NCBI GenBank assembly: GCA_903939735.1
Contig: CAJAIA010000039.1
Span: forward strand, 1 to 32,071
DNA from: an uncultured Ignavibacteria bacterium
Lineage (GTDB): Bacteria > Bacteroidota > Ignavibacteria > Kapaibacteriales > Kapaibacteriaceae
Length of the DNA stretch: 32,071 nucleotides
Direction: 5' to 3'
In this document: positions 7,455-16,259 of the stretch, in pieces
Position numbering within the stretch: position 1 is the stretch's first letter
Layout: each line of letters begins with the position of its first letter
Program-made: the position numbers and the translations under genes
Notes under the pieces: model-generated
What the model was told of the DNA's origin: nothing
Seen by the model: only the letters and a program-made list of their open reading frames with translations
The model's database searches: none

Positions 7455-9386
7455 GTGCGCATCCCTCAACATATCATCGATCAGGTTCGATCACAGTCAG
7501 ACATTGTCGATGTGATTGGCGAGCACGTGCAGCTTAAGCGCTCCACAAAGAACTATCTCGGGCTGTGTCCATTCCACAAGGAGAAGACGCCGTCGTTCAA
7601 CGTCAATTCTGAACGTGGTATCTACAAGTGCTTCGGATGTGGTAAGGCGGGGAACGTGATCACGTTCGTTGAAGAGCACCTCCACATGGGCTTTGTGGAT
7701 GCGATCAAGCATCTGGCCCAGCGTGCTGGCATCGATATCCCCGAGGAAGAGCGCGACGATCCAACGGGTGAACTCGCCCGCAAAGATGCGGCTCTCCGCG
7801 CACTACGCGAGGCAAGCATCTTCTATCAAGAGACTCTCGCTTCGTCCGATGGCGCAACAGCTCGCGCCTACTTTGCGAAGCGCGGCTTTGGTGCCGACAT
7901 TACGTCGTCGTTTGCACTGGGTGCAGCACCGGCTGCATGGGACTCTACAATGAATGTGCTTCTGACAAGGGGCTTTTCAATCGAGCACTTAGTCGATGCT
8001 GGACTTGTCATCACTCGCGAGGATGGCAAGACATACGATCGATTCCGTGGTCGGGCGATGTTCGCCATCACCGATGAGTCAGGTCGCGTTGTCGGCTTCA
8101 GCGCTCGCACGATCGTTGACGATCCAGGATCGCCGAAGTACATCAACTCACCCCAGAGCCTTGTCTTCGATAAGAGTCGTGTTCTCTACGGACTCTCCCA
8201 AGCAAAGCGTTCGATCAGCGAACATCGCACGGCGATCCTCGTGGAGGGTCAGGCAGACGTTATTACGCTCCACCAAGCTGGATTCACCAATACGGTGGCC
8301 AGTTCCGGCACTGCACTTACCACCGATCAGTTGCGCCGCGTACAACGCTACGCCGACACAATCGTGCTCGTCTTCGATAGTGATGAAGCCGGACAAAAGG
8401 CGATTACGCGCGGTATCGAGCTTGGCCTCGCTGTTGGCTTCGATGTGAAATGCGTCGTGCTTCCACCAGGAAGCGATCCGGATTCTCTCGTGCGTGAGGT
8501 CGGACCCGATGCGTTGCGTTCGATGATCGCAACGGCACCGTCGTGGTTGGTACATCAGACCGAGCGCTACAAACGCCAGGGTCTGCTCAACGACCCCGTA
8601 CAGCAGGCTAAGGCGGTACGTACGATGCTCGAATGGATCGCCTCAGTGCCAGATACGCTTCGCCATCAGTTCCTCCTACGTGATCTGTCAGAGATGTTCC
8701 GGCTCGATGAAGCCTATCTGGCAGCAGAGCTCCGCTCAGTTGTCCAGCGAGGTCCGTCAGCTCCACGGATGTCGTCTTCCACGCAGCAGCGTACGTCGGC
8801 CGCATCTACACCTGCTGAAACACCAATCATCGATGCTCCGCCTCGCATCGTTGCAGTCCTGCTCCCACCCGAGCGCGAGTTGCTTCGCGTGGCCCTGACA
8901 CTCAGCGATGGTCTTGCAATGCTCCTCAACACCTACCACGTATCCGATGAGACGTTCTGGAGCGAGGGAGGACGACGCATTTTTCGTCGCATGATGATCG
9001 CTGAAGAAGAGCACGGTGAACTCACCCAACCGCTGCTCAACGACGAAGAACTCTCGACCGATGAACGTCGTGAAATCGCGGATATTCTCTTCGCAACATC
9101 ATCACCAAGTGAATCGTGGGGCCGCTTCAATATCGACATGCCGGAGTACGACATGCGGAAACCGATCCGCGATGCACTCCTGAGCATTGAGATCCACCGT
9201 CTGCACCAACGCATCGACGAGATGACGCAGCGTATCGAGACGACGATCGACATCGATGAACGAAAACGCTATATCTTTCAGATCACATCGATGATTGCAC
9301 GTCGCGAAAATCTGCGCCGTCGCTTCGATGATCCTGCAACTGACCTCTCATGGCTCAACGACGATTCAGCATCAGCACACTCCTGA
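7455..9386 (+). CDS. dnaG: DNA primase
   Basis: A 643-residue DnaG that makes RNA primers for replication. The N-terminal CHC2 zinc domain shows Cys38, His41, Cys59 and Cys62 (LCPFHKEKTPSFNV..YKCFGCGKAGN). The catalytic core shows YINSPQSLVFDKSR and the TOPRIM motifs VEGQADV with its Glu and VFDSDEAG with its acidic pair. The last ~200 residues are a helical helicase-binding region with a Ser/Ala/Pro-rich linker near 435-460. It starts at GTG five bases after folK, and the next gene starts inside its last 37 bases. Confidence 0.95.
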   Translation: MRIPQHIIDQVRSQSDIVDVIGEHVQLKRSTKNYLGLCPFHKEKTPSFNVNSERGIYKCFGCGKAGNVITFVEEHLHMGFVDAIKHLAQRAGIDIPEEERDDPTGELARKDAALRALREASIFYQETLASSDGATARAYFAKRGFGADITSSFALGAAPAAWDSTMNVLLTRGFSIEHLVDAGLVITREDGKTYDRFRGRAMFAITDESGRVVGFSARTIVDDPGSPKYINSPQSLVFDKSRVLYGLSQAKRSISEHRTAILVEGQADVITLHQAGFTNTVASSGTALTTDQLRRVQRYADTIVLVFDSDEAGQKAITRGIELGLAVGFDVKCVVLPPGSDPDSLVREVGPDALRSMIATAPSWLVHQTERYKRQGLLNDPVQQAKAVRTMLEWIASVPDTLRHQFLLRDLSEMFRLDEAYLAAELRSVVQRGPSAPRMSSSTQQRTSAASTPAETPIIDAPPRIVAVLLPPERELLRVALTLSDGLAMLLNTYHVSDETFWSEGGRRIFRRMMIAEEEHGELTQPLLNDEELSTDERREIADILFATSSPSESWGRFNIDMPEYDMRKPIRDALLSIEIHRLHQRIDEMTQRIETTIDIDERKRYIFQITSMIARRENLRRRFDDPATDLSWLNDDSASAHS

Positions 9387-10258
9387 TCGCAATCTTTGGT
9401 GCGGTCGCCCTCTGGACGTACGTGTCGTTGACACGCACGTATGAGGATGATCTGGATGTGCCTCTCGTTGTGATCTCTCCGCCGAATCAGGCGATGCTCT
9501 CCACTGTGCCATCAACGGTCCGCATTCGCATTCGTGCGACGGGGCTCCAGATTCTCAATGCGTTGTACTTCACAAAGTCTGTAGCATGCACGTTGGATCT
9601 TGCCTCAATGCAGAGTGATCAACCCTCGACGTACATCGCTGAGATCTCCGACTTGTTGAGTGGCGTTACGACGACGATTCCTATGCGCACACTCTCTGTG
9701 CAGCCCGAACGCATTACCCTCACGACAGGCGACCTCGCCGTAAAGCGCGTTCCTTTGCGCGTTACCTACTCACTGGCGTGCCGTCCAGGATTCATGCTCA
9801 CCGCTGAGCCACGCACGGATGTGATCAATGTGGAGGTTCGTGGATCTCGGAACGTTGTAGAAGGTCTCACGCATTGGAGTACCGAGCCAATCTTCCTCGA
9901 CGATGTGCACGAGACGCGCGTTGTCGATATTCCTGTGTCTGATTCTCTGCAATCGCTCATCAACATCCAACCGTCGCGCGTTCGCGTGACATTCTCCGTG
10001 CAGCAGGCTGCAGATCGGACGATCGCTGATGTTCCTGTTGGGTTTGGTGTTGCTGTCGACTCACTCCTTACACTCTCGCCACGGCGCATCTCAGTGGTGA
10101 TCCGTGGTGGTGTCGAAGACATTGCATCGATTACAGCGCGTGATCTCCGCGCTGAAATCAGCGAACTGTCACCCTCCGGCATCGTCCGACCTCGCGTTAT
10201 TGCCCCACCATCAGTAACGGTGATTTCGACATCACCGGCGTTCGTACGCGTCCGTTAA
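9350..10258 (+). CDS. YbbR-domain protein (CdaR-like)
   Basis: A 302-residue protein with one N-terminal membrane segment (about 9-27, STLLIAIFGAVALWTYVSL) and an extracytoplasmic part built of repeats of the YbbR type. Examples are PSTVRIRIRATGLQILNAL, DVINVEVRGSRNVVEGL and RISVVIRGGVEDIASI. In Firmicutes, CdaR with such repeats regulates the c-di-AMP cyclase CdaA; no cyclase gene is present here, so the role is unknown. The start ATG lies 37 bases inside dnaG, implying translational coupling. The stop overlaps the convergent queA stop by four bases. Confidence 0.75.
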   Translation: MAQRRFSISTLLIAIFGAVALWTYVSLTRTYEDDLDVPLVVISPPNQAMLSTVPSTVRIRIRATGLQILNALYFTKSVACTLDLASMQSDQPSTYIAEISDLLSGVTTTIPMRTLSVQPERITLTTGDLAVKRVPLRVTYSLACRPGFMLTAEPRTDVINVEVRGSRNVVEGLTHWSTEPIFLDDVHETRVVDIPVSDSLQSLINIQPSRVRVTFSVQQAADRTIADVPVGFGVAVDSLLTLSPRRISVVIRGGVEDIASITARDLRAEISELSPSGIVRPRVIAPPSVTVISTSPAFVRVR

Positions 10259-11490
10259 GGCTTGCGGCAGAAGAGCAACGACGAGTCTCCGTAGCTCAAG
10301 AAGCGATAGTCGTTGGCGAGTGCTTCGGCATAGATGTCTCTCCATGCATCTTCTCCAACGACACCAGCAACAAGGAGGAGCAGGGTGTTACCTGGTTGAT
10401 GGAAGTTGGTGATCAATGCATCGGTAAAGCCGAAGCGCGCGCCGGGAGCGATCATGAGTCGTGTCTCACCCCAGAGCGTATCAACGTTGTAGTAATCTGT
10501 CATGGCTAGCAACGCGCGCACGACATCAGCACGTGGCGTGCCGTGCAACGTGGGATCAAACGCCTCCCATTGTCCGACATACATCGATTGCTCTGCTGAT
10601 CCATCACGCACGCTACGCGCACCGACAGCATAGAGTGATTCAAGGGTTCGGATGGACGTTGTTCCAACGGCGGTAATCCACGGATGATCAGACGTCGCAT
10701 TTTGAAGCATTGCCTCCAATGCGGCGCGACCAATCCCATACCGTTCCTGATGCATTACATGCTCGCGCACGTCTGTGGCTTCGACCGGACGGAATGTACC
10801 CATGCCGACGTGCAGCGTGAGCGTCGCGCGGTGAATCCCACGTGCATCGCAAGCCGCAAAGACGCGGTCGGTAAAGTGCAAGCCAGCTGTAGGCGCCGCA
10901 ACGGAGCCCGACTCCGTCGCGTAGACAGTTTGGTATCGTTCGCGGTCCGAATCGTCTGCTTCACGATGCAGATACGGCGGCAGCGGCAGACGTCCGATCT
11001 CATCAAGTAGATCTCCCAACAGCCGATCATCTGACCACGAGAGCATCACGGAACCTTCAGCACCATCACGACGCTGAACAGTTGCCTGCAAACCGGATGT
11101 TGGCTCAACAAGGACCATGCCCTCGCGGACATTCTTGCCCCCTATCAGACATCGCCACTGTGATGTTTCGCGCGACGCAAGCACCACCGCTGGATCACGC
11201 GAGGGTGCCTCAGGATCGGTCAGCAGAACTTCGACCATTCCACCCGTGGCCTTTTGCATCGCTATCCGCGCACAAATCACCCGGGTATGGTTGACCACCA
11301 GGAGCGAGTCGGATGGCAGCAGCTCGGACACATCCCGGAATGTGCGATGCTCGATCTGGCCGGGGCCACGCCACACAAGCAGCTTGCTGGCGTCCCGCTC
11401 TTCACGTGGGTGAATCGCAATACGATCTGCGGGAAGGTCGTAAACGTACCGTTCCAGTGGGAATTCGGTCGATGGGACGTGGGTCGACAT
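10255..11490 (-). CDS. queA: S-adenosylmethionine:tRNA ribosyltransferase-isomerase
   Basis: A 411-residue QueA that transfers the ribosyl moiety of SAM to preQ1 at tRNA position 34, giving epoxyqueuosine. Family segments are visible: DLPADRIAIHPREERDASKLLV at the N-terminus, LPSDSLLVVNHTRVICARI, LPLPPYLHREADDSDRERYQTVYA, GSVAAPTAGLHFT, LHVGMGTFRPV and the C-terminal TNFHQPGNTLLLLVAG. It is a monocistronic unit facing sppA across a short divergent region. QueF and QueD, which act earlier in the same pathway, are encoded about 2 kb away. Confidence 0.94.
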   Translation of the reverse strand: MSTHVPSTEFPLERYVYDLPADRIAIHPREERDASKLLVWRGPGQIEHRTFRDVSELLPSDSLLVVNHTRVICARIAMQKATGGMVEVLLTDPEAPSRDPAVVLASRETSQWRCLIGGKNVREGMVLVEPTSGLQATVQRRDGAEGSVMLSWSDDRLLGDLLDEIGRLPLPPYLHREADDSDRERYQTVYATESGSVAAPTAGLHFTDRVFAACDARGIHRATLTLHVGMGTFRPVEATDVREHVMHQERYGIGRAALEAMLQNATSDHPWITAVGTTSIRTLESLYAVGARSVRDGSAEQSMYVGQWEAFDPTLHGTPRADVVRALLAMTDYYNVDTLWGETRLMIAPGARFGFTDALITNFHQPGNTLLLLVAGVVGEDAWRDIYAEALANDYRFLSYGDSSLLFCRKP

Positions 11491-11502
11491 TTCGATGCAC
11501 TG

Positions 11503-11510
11503 TACTTTTG
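11503..11510 (+). promoter_or_regulatory. Promoter box for sppA
   Basis: TACTTTTG is an exact TAnnTTTG box in the 90-base divergent region between queA and sppA, about 70 bases before the sppA start. No clear -33 partner was seen. Confidence 0.4.
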
Positions 11511-11580
11511 TGGAACTGCAACCTTCGGACGATGGCTGCGTACTGCGGCAATCGTTTTGAACTCACCGAAAGGCATGAAC

Positions 11581-13518
11581 ATGCAAGATAACCCTACGCC
11601 TACCCCTAACCCGATTCCACCGCCGCCTATCGCAGGCATGCCAATGCAACGTCGTCGCTCACGCGGCTGGATCATTGCTGGCGTGATTGTTGGCCTGCTG
11701 GTGGTGATTATCGGCGTCTTTGCTCTCTTCGTAGGAATGTTCCTATCGAGCTTTGAGTCGGAACACAAGGTCGACGTCACCGACAAGACAGTACTTGTTC
11801 TCGACTTGTCGAAGGGGGTCCCGGAGTACGAACCTCCGATGGCGCTCAGCTTTAGCGGCGACGAATCAGGTCCGTCGTTGCGCGACATTGTTCTGTCCAT
11901 CGACCACGCAGCGACTGATGATAAGATTCATGGCATCTACATTCGCTCGGGTATCGCCGGGGCGGGCATGGCAAAGCTTAACGAGATCCGTGAAGCGTTG
12001 ATTGACTTCAAACGCTCTGGCAAGTTCATCTATGCGTACATGGAGATGGGCACCAAGGGCGGCTACTATCTCGCAACGGTTGCCGACTCCATCATCATGC
12101 CGCAAGAGGGCATGATGGAGTTCAACGCCTTCGGTGTGTCAGCGCCGTTCATGCGAGGCATGTTTGAGAAGCTTGGCGTTTCCTTCCATGTAGAGCAGTT
12201 CGAAGAATACAAGTCCGCTGCCGAAACAATGAACCGCGACAATTGGTCGGAACCGGCGAAGGAAGAACTTCGCGCGCTGTTGCAGCAACGCTCGTCAATG
12301 TTTGTCGATGCCGTCGCGAGCAGTCGCAAGCTGAATCCGGAACGTGTCGTAGCTCTCATGGATGCGGGCGTCTACATCCCGGATTCTCTGCTGACGCATG
12401 GACTGATCGATGCCATGATGCGCGAAGCCGAACTCAAGAAACGCATCCATCGGCGCATGAATCCTGATGATACGAGTGCGCATCCCTCACTCAAGACAAT
12501 CTCATTGGCGAAGTACGCACAGTCGTTCGATGCCACGAATGAAGAAGATCCTTCAGCAAAGAGCATCGCTATCGTCTACGCTTCTGGTGCAATCAGCCCA
12601 GGTACAAAGTCCGATCCGTTCAGCTCCGAAGGCATCTATGCGCGGACGCTTATCCGCGATCTCCGTGCAGCCCGCGATAATGACGATGTCTCGGCTATCG
12701 TGCTCCGCATTGATAGTCCAGGGGGCTCTGCATTCGCATCAGATGAGATCTGGGCAGAGATTCTCGAAGTGCGCAAGACGAAGCCTGTCTATGCTTCGAT
12801 GAGCGACGTCGCCGCATCCGGTGGCTACTACATCGCGATGGCATGCGACACAATCATTGCACACCCATCAACGATTACCGGCTCTATCGGAGTCATCATG
12901 TCGATCCCGAACTTCACGGGTTCCATCGCGAAGGTTGGCATTACGATCGATACTGTATCGCTCGGACCATCTGCGTCGTTCATGAACGCTGGATTGCCGT
13001 TGACTGACGGAGATAAGAAAACACTGCGTGCGTTCGGACAAGGCATCTATTCACGCTTTGTTCAAAAGGTTGCTCAGTCGCGAAAGATGGATACCGCCGC
13101 AGCACGGAAGCTCGCGCGGGGTCGTGTATGGACTGGTGCCGCAGCAAAGGATGCTGGCTTGGTCGACATGCTTGGTGGACTGGACGTGGCGGTCGCAACG
13201 GCAAAGAAGCGTATCGGCCTGGCAGCAACAGACGATGTGAATATCGTGCTCTATCCGAAGAAGATCGACAACCTCTCGGCCCTCCTGAAGCTGTTGGGTA
13301 TCGACAACGGGGAAGATGATGAAGATGCCGAGGTTCGTACCGCTCTGCGTTCAATCCTCATGGCCAAGATCACGGGCAACCTTCCTGCCGCTGAGCAGAT
13401 TTACCGCTCACTCCCAGCCGGTACCCGCAGTCAAGTCCAGCACACACTCCAACTCACCCAGCTTGGCGTTACCGAGCGTGCACTCATGATGCTCCCGATG
13501 ACCGTCCCCATGGACTAA
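11581..13518 (+). CDS. sppA: Signal peptide peptidase SppA (67 kDa type)
   Basis: A ~645-residue long-form SppA, a membrane serine protease of the S49 family that digests cleaved signal peptides. After a Pro-rich cytoplasmic tail (MQDNPTPTPNPIPPPP) there is one membrane anchor (about 30-54), then two tandem S49 halves. The proposed catalytic Lys is Lys159 (GTKGGYYLA) in the first half and the Ser is Ser413 (DVAASGGYYIA) in the second, matching the Lys/Ser dyad split in E. coli SppA. The start at 11581 has GAAAGG seven bases upstream; ATG 11575 is in frame but too close to it, and longer frames run into queA. It is followed by a strong hairpin. Confidence 0.93.
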   Translation: MQDNPTPTPNPIPPPPIAGMPMQRRRSRGWIIAGVIVGLLVVIIGVFALFVGMFLSSFESEHKVDVTDKTVLVLDLSKGVPEYEPPMALSFSGDESGPSLRDIVLSIDHAATDDKIHGIYIRSGIAGAGMAKLNEIREALIDFKRSGKFIYAYMEMGTKGGYYLATVADSIIMPQEGMMEFNAFGVSAPFMRGMFEKLGVSFHVEQFEEYKSAAETMNRDNWSEPAKEELRALLQQRSSMFVDAVASSRKLNPERVVALMDAGVYIPDSLLTHGLIDAMMREAELKKRIHRRMNPDDTSAHPSLKTISLAKYAQSFDATNEEDPSAKSIAIVYASGAISPGTKSDPFSSEGIYARTLIRDLRAARDNDDVSAIVLRIDSPGGSAFASDEIWAEILEVRKTKPVYASMSDVAASGGYYIAMACDTIIAHPSTITGSIGVIMSIPNFTGSIAKVGITIDTVSLGPSASFMNAGLPLTDGDKKTLRAFGQGIYSRFVQKVAQSRKMDTAAARKLARGRVWTGAAAKDAGLVDMLGGLDVAVATAKKRIGLAATDDVNIVLYPKKIDNLSALLKLLGIDNGEDDEDAEVRTALRSILMAKITGNLPAAEQIYRSLPAGTRSQVQHTLQLTQLGVTERALMMLPMTVPMD

Positions 13519-13546
13519 GTCTGCATTTTCAGATACAACAAACCAC

Positions 13547-13583
13547 GAGAGCGCACAACGGCCCGCCGCCGTTGTGCGCTCTC
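13547..13583 (+). terminator. 15-bp hairpin between sppA and queF (probable sppA terminator)
   Basis: GAGAGCGCACAACGG (13547-13561) pairs perfectly with 13569-13583 around a 7-base loop CCCGCCG. A weak T-rich tail (TAATTTT) follows four bases later. It lies 28 bases after the sppA stop and ends 16 bases before the queF start. It is most likely a rho-independent terminator and could act in both directions. The tail doubles as a promoter-like box for queF. Confidence 0.7.
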
Positions 13584-13587
13584 TGCG

Positions 13588-13595
13588 TAATTTTG
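13588..13595 (+). promoter_or_regulatory. Promoter box directly before queF
   Basis: TAATTTTG is an exact TAnnTTTG box ending five bases before the queF ATG at 13600. If it is used, transcription would begin at or next to the start codon, giving a leaderless mRNA; no Shine-Dalgarno is present. The same bases could serve as the U-tract of the preceding terminator. Confidence 0.35.
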
Positions 13596-13599
13596 CACC

Positions 13600-13938
13600 A
13601 TGCAACTTGAAACATTCCCGAATCCGCGTCCAGGACGTCGGTTCACGATCACTCACGTCAACCCAGAGTTCACATCTGTCTGTCCAAAGACGGGCCTGCC
13701 CGACTTCGGGACAATCACCGTTGAGTACATCCCGAACGATGTATGCGTTGAACTCAAGGCGTTGAAGTACTATTACCTCGACTTCCGCAATCGTGGCATC
13801 TTCTACGAAGCTGTGACCAACCAGATCCTCGATGATCTCGTTGCATGCTGCGACCCGATCTACATGAAGGTCACAGCAGATTGGAAAGCACGCGGCGGCA
13901 TCAACAGTGTGATCGTCGTCGAACACACGAAGGCGTAA
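13600..13938 (+). CDS. queF: NADPH-dependent preQ0 reductase
   Basis: A 112-residue short-form (YkvM-type) QueF that reduces the nitrile of 7-cyano-7-deazaguanine to preQ1 in queuosine synthesis. The catalytic Cys28 and Asp35 lie in SVCPKTGLPDFGTI, and the substrate-binding ELKALKYYYLDFRN matches the family ExKSLKxY..SFRN motif. Length is typical. It is first in a run with queD and gltX; queA is nearby on the other strand. Confidence 0.95.
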   Translation: MQLETFPNPRPGRRFTITHVNPEFTSVCPKTGLPDFGTITVEYIPNDVCVELKALKYYYLDFRNRGIFYEAVTNQILDDLVACCDPIYMKVTADWKARGGINSVIVVEHTKA

Positions 13939-13940
13939 TC

Positions 13941-14363
13941 ATGCGTACCACGATTTCGAAGCAGTTCCGCTGGGAGATGGGGCATCGCCTTCCCTTCCAT
14001 GAGGGTCTGTGCAAGAATATTCATGGTCACTCGTACGAAGCACACGTGATCCTCACCGGTGAGCCTGATGCCAACGGCATGGTGATGGATTACTACGACA
14101 TGAAGCTGTTGATTCAAGACAAGTTGGATGAACTCGACCACTGCTTCCTGTGCGATGCGTCGGACATGGTCGTGCGGGAGTTTCTCGAGCGCAACGCGAT
14201 GAAGACAGTACTCGTGAATGTTCCGACAACTGCCGAGAACATCGCACGCATGTTGCTGACGCACGTCGTGTCGAAGCTTCCAGCAGGACATCGCATCGAC
14301 AACGTGCGCTTGCGCGTGTTTGAAACGGAAAAGACATTTGCCGAAGTGGAGATCTCCCTATGA
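13941..14363 (+). CDS. queD: 6-carboxytetrahydropterin synthase (QueD/PTPS family)
   Basis: A 140-residue enzyme of the 6-pyruvoyltetrahydropterin synthase family. QueD converts dihydroneopterin triphosphate to 6-carboxytetrahydropterin for queuosine. Zinc-ligand histidines are visible as His15 (EMGHRL) and His28/His30 (NIHGHSYE), with Cys24 as the catalytic Cys. DELDHCFL and PTTAENIARML are also typical. The start at 13941 follows the queF stop by two bases; the longer frame upstream is inside queF. The stop overlaps the gltX start. A biopterin-type PTPS is possible from sequence alone, but the queF neighbour favours QueD. Confidence 0.9.
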   Translation: MRTTISKQFRWEMGHRLPFHEGLCKNIHGHSYEAHVILTGEPDANGMVMDYYDMKLLIQDKLDELDHCFLCDASDMVVREFLERNAMKTVLVNVPTTAENIARMLLTHVVSKLPAGHRIDNVRLRVFETEKTFAEVEISL

Positions 14364-15808
14364 GTGTTCGCGTCCGATTTGCCCCCTCACCGACGGGCTT
14401 CCTGCATATCGGAAGCTTACGCACGGCGTTGTACAACTACTTGTTTGCGAAGCATCACGGCGGCACGTGTATTCTGCGCATTGAGGATACCGACCGTACA
14501 CGACTTGTTGACGGCGCAATCGAAGAGCAAATCTCGTCGCTTGCATGGGCTGGTGTTGTCTTCGATGAAGGCCCCCACGTAGGCGGTAATTATGGTCCGT
14601 ACACCCAGAGTGAGCGTTTCGACCTCTATCGTACCTACGGCATGCAGCTGGTCGACAACGGCACAGCATACTATGCCTTCGACACATCGGAAGAGCTCGA
14701 CGCCATGCGTCAGCGTCAGCAAGCAGCGGGCATCGCGCCGAAGTACGACCGTTCGAGCATGCGCAACCAATACACGCTCGGAGAGCAAGAAACTGCTCGA
14801 CTACTCGCTGATGGTGCGGCACACGTCATTCGCTTGAAGGTGCCACTGACCACCGATGTGCGGTTCCATGATGAGATTCGTGGCGACGTGGTCGTGAATG
14901 GTCGCGAGATCGATGATCAGATTCTCCTGAAGAGCGATGGATTCCCAACGTACCACTTGGCGAATGTTGTTGATGACCACTTGATGGAAATCACGCACGT
15001 GATTCGTGCTGAGGAGTGGTTGCCGTCAACACCAAAGCACGTGTTGCTGTACGAGGCATTTGGTTGGAAAGCACCAACCTTTGCGCACGTTCCCCTGTTG
15101 CTGAATCCCGATCGTTCCAAGATGAGCAAGCGCCATGGCGACGTCATGGTGCGTGACTTTGCAGCGAAGGGATATTTCCCTGACGCACTGGTGAACTTCG
15201 TTGCGCTCTGCGGCTGGCATCCAGGCGGCGACAACGAGAAGTTCTCGATGGAAGATCTGATCGCAGCCTTCTCGCTCGAGCGCGTCAATAAGGCCGGTGC
15301 GGTCTTCGACTACAAGAAGCTCGAGTGGATGAATGGCGAGTACTTGAAGTCGCGCGATCCACACGAGCTTGCAACTGCCCTCATGCCAACGCTCGAACAG
15401 CGTGGCTTTGTGTACATCGAACCATCATTTGTGGCCGATGTCATCACATTGCTCCGTGAGCGTGTGACATTCCTCAAGGATATCGCTGAGTTCGGAGACT
15501 ACCTCTTTGGCGACACATTGTGTGAGCTCACCAGCGATCAGGTAGCGACTATCACAGGCAATGAATCTGTTCTCGCTGCACTTCGTGCGTTTCACGCCGG
15601 ATTTAGCGCGGCCACACTTACCGATGAAGCAACCTTCAAGGCACATGCACAGGCATCGGCGGAACACGCCGGTATCAAGATGGGCGCAATGATGAAGCCA
15701 CTGCGTCTTGTGCTTTCGCATCGCGACGTCGGTGCTGATTTGTATCGTACACTACAGTTGATTGGAGCTGAACGATGTTCGCAGCGACTCGCCTCGTTCC
15801 TGTCGTAA
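14360..15808 (+). CDS. gltX: Glutamyl-tRNA synthetase
   Basis: A 482-residue class I synthetase that charges tRNA-Glu. The HIGH-type motif is PTGFLHIGSLRTALYNYLF (11-29), and the second signature is KMSKRHGD (254-261). In between are LRIEDTDRTR and GFPTYHLANVVDDHLM, all standard for GluRS. The ATG overlaps the queD stop as ATGA. The next gene starts 34 bases before the gltX stop, in another frame. Whether it also charges tRNA-Gln cannot be told from this window. Confidence 0.95.
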   Translation: MSVRVRFAPSPTGFLHIGSLRTALYNYLFAKHHGGTCILRIEDTDRTRLVDGAIEEQISSLAWAGVVFDEGPHVGGNYGPYTQSERFDLYRTYGMQLVDNGTAYYAFDTSEELDAMRQRQQAAGIAPKYDRSSMRNQYTLGEQETARLLADGAAHVIRLKVPLTTDVRFHDEIRGDVVVNGREIDDQILLKSDGFPTYHLANVVDDHLMEITHVIRAEEWLPSTPKHVLLYEAFGWKAPTFAHVPLLLNPDRSKMSKRHGDVMVRDFAAKGYFPDALVNFVALCGWHPGGDNEKFSMEDLIAAFSLERVNKAGAVFDYKKLEWMNGEYLKSRDPHELATALMPTLEQRGFVYIEPSFVADVITLLRERVTFLKDIAEFGDYLFGDTLCELTSDQVATITGNESVLAALRAFHAGFSAATLTDEATFKAHAQASAEHAGIKMGAMMKPLRLVLSHRDVGADLYRTLQLIGAERCSQRLASFLS

Positions 15809-16251
15809 TTAGTGCAATCATTGTGATTGCTGTTGGATGCGGTACACCACGTCCAACGGAGCCCTATGCCTGTGTTGCAGCAAATCAAGCCGAGCTCATG
15901 ATTCGCTGGGGCACTCAAAATGATTCAACGAACATGCTCGAACAGTACTCAATGAACACCAAGGGCGAGGTCTTCCGATATGTCGGCGCACCTGCCACCC
16001 GTTCCGATGGCGAGTTTCTGCTCGTTGTTGACGGACCTACGTATTGTGCTTCGGCCAAAACGACCATGAGTGCCTTCCTGAAAATTCAAGCGTTGAATAC
16101 TGGCGCTCGTAAGCAGCGATTCATTGACTATCGCAACACGCGAACCGACGTATATTTACGTGCCGTATGGAATCCCGACCTTCAGACATTTCAGAGTCGC
16201 GATATGCGCGAGCTCTACGATGAACTGATGCTGCTGGTGACGCAGGACTGA
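15775..16251 (+). CDS. Small lipoprotein of unknown function
   Basis: A 158-residue protein with a lipoprotein signal: a hydrophobic run followed by IAVGC, with lipobox Cys22. I do not recognise the mature part; it contains MIRWGTQNDSTNMLEQYSMN, a VFRYVGAPA segment and DMRELYDELMLLV at the C-terminus. The start lies 34 bases inside gltX with GGAG seven bases upstream, so it is probably coupled to gltX translation. Eight bases later a response-regulator gene begins. It should reside in the periplasm, anchored to a membrane. Confidence 0.6.
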   Translation: MFAATRLVPVVISAIIVIAVGCGTPRPTEPYACVAANQAELMIRWGTQNDSTNMLEQYSMNTKGEVFRYVGAPATRSDGEFLLVVDGPTYCASAKTTMSAFLKIQALNTGARKQRFIDYRNTRTDVYLRAVWNPDLQTFQSRDMRELYDELMLLVTQD

Positions 16252-16259
16252 CCCCCGAT

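Noticed and set aside
11254-11580. Longer N-terminus for SppA
   Set aside because: The extra 107 codons lie inside queA on the other strand and lack SppA similarity; a ribosome site and membrane anchor fit 11581.
13519-13599. preQ1 riboswitch before queF
   Set aside because: No preQ1-I/II/III consensus is seen; a plain 15-bp hairpin fits a terminator.
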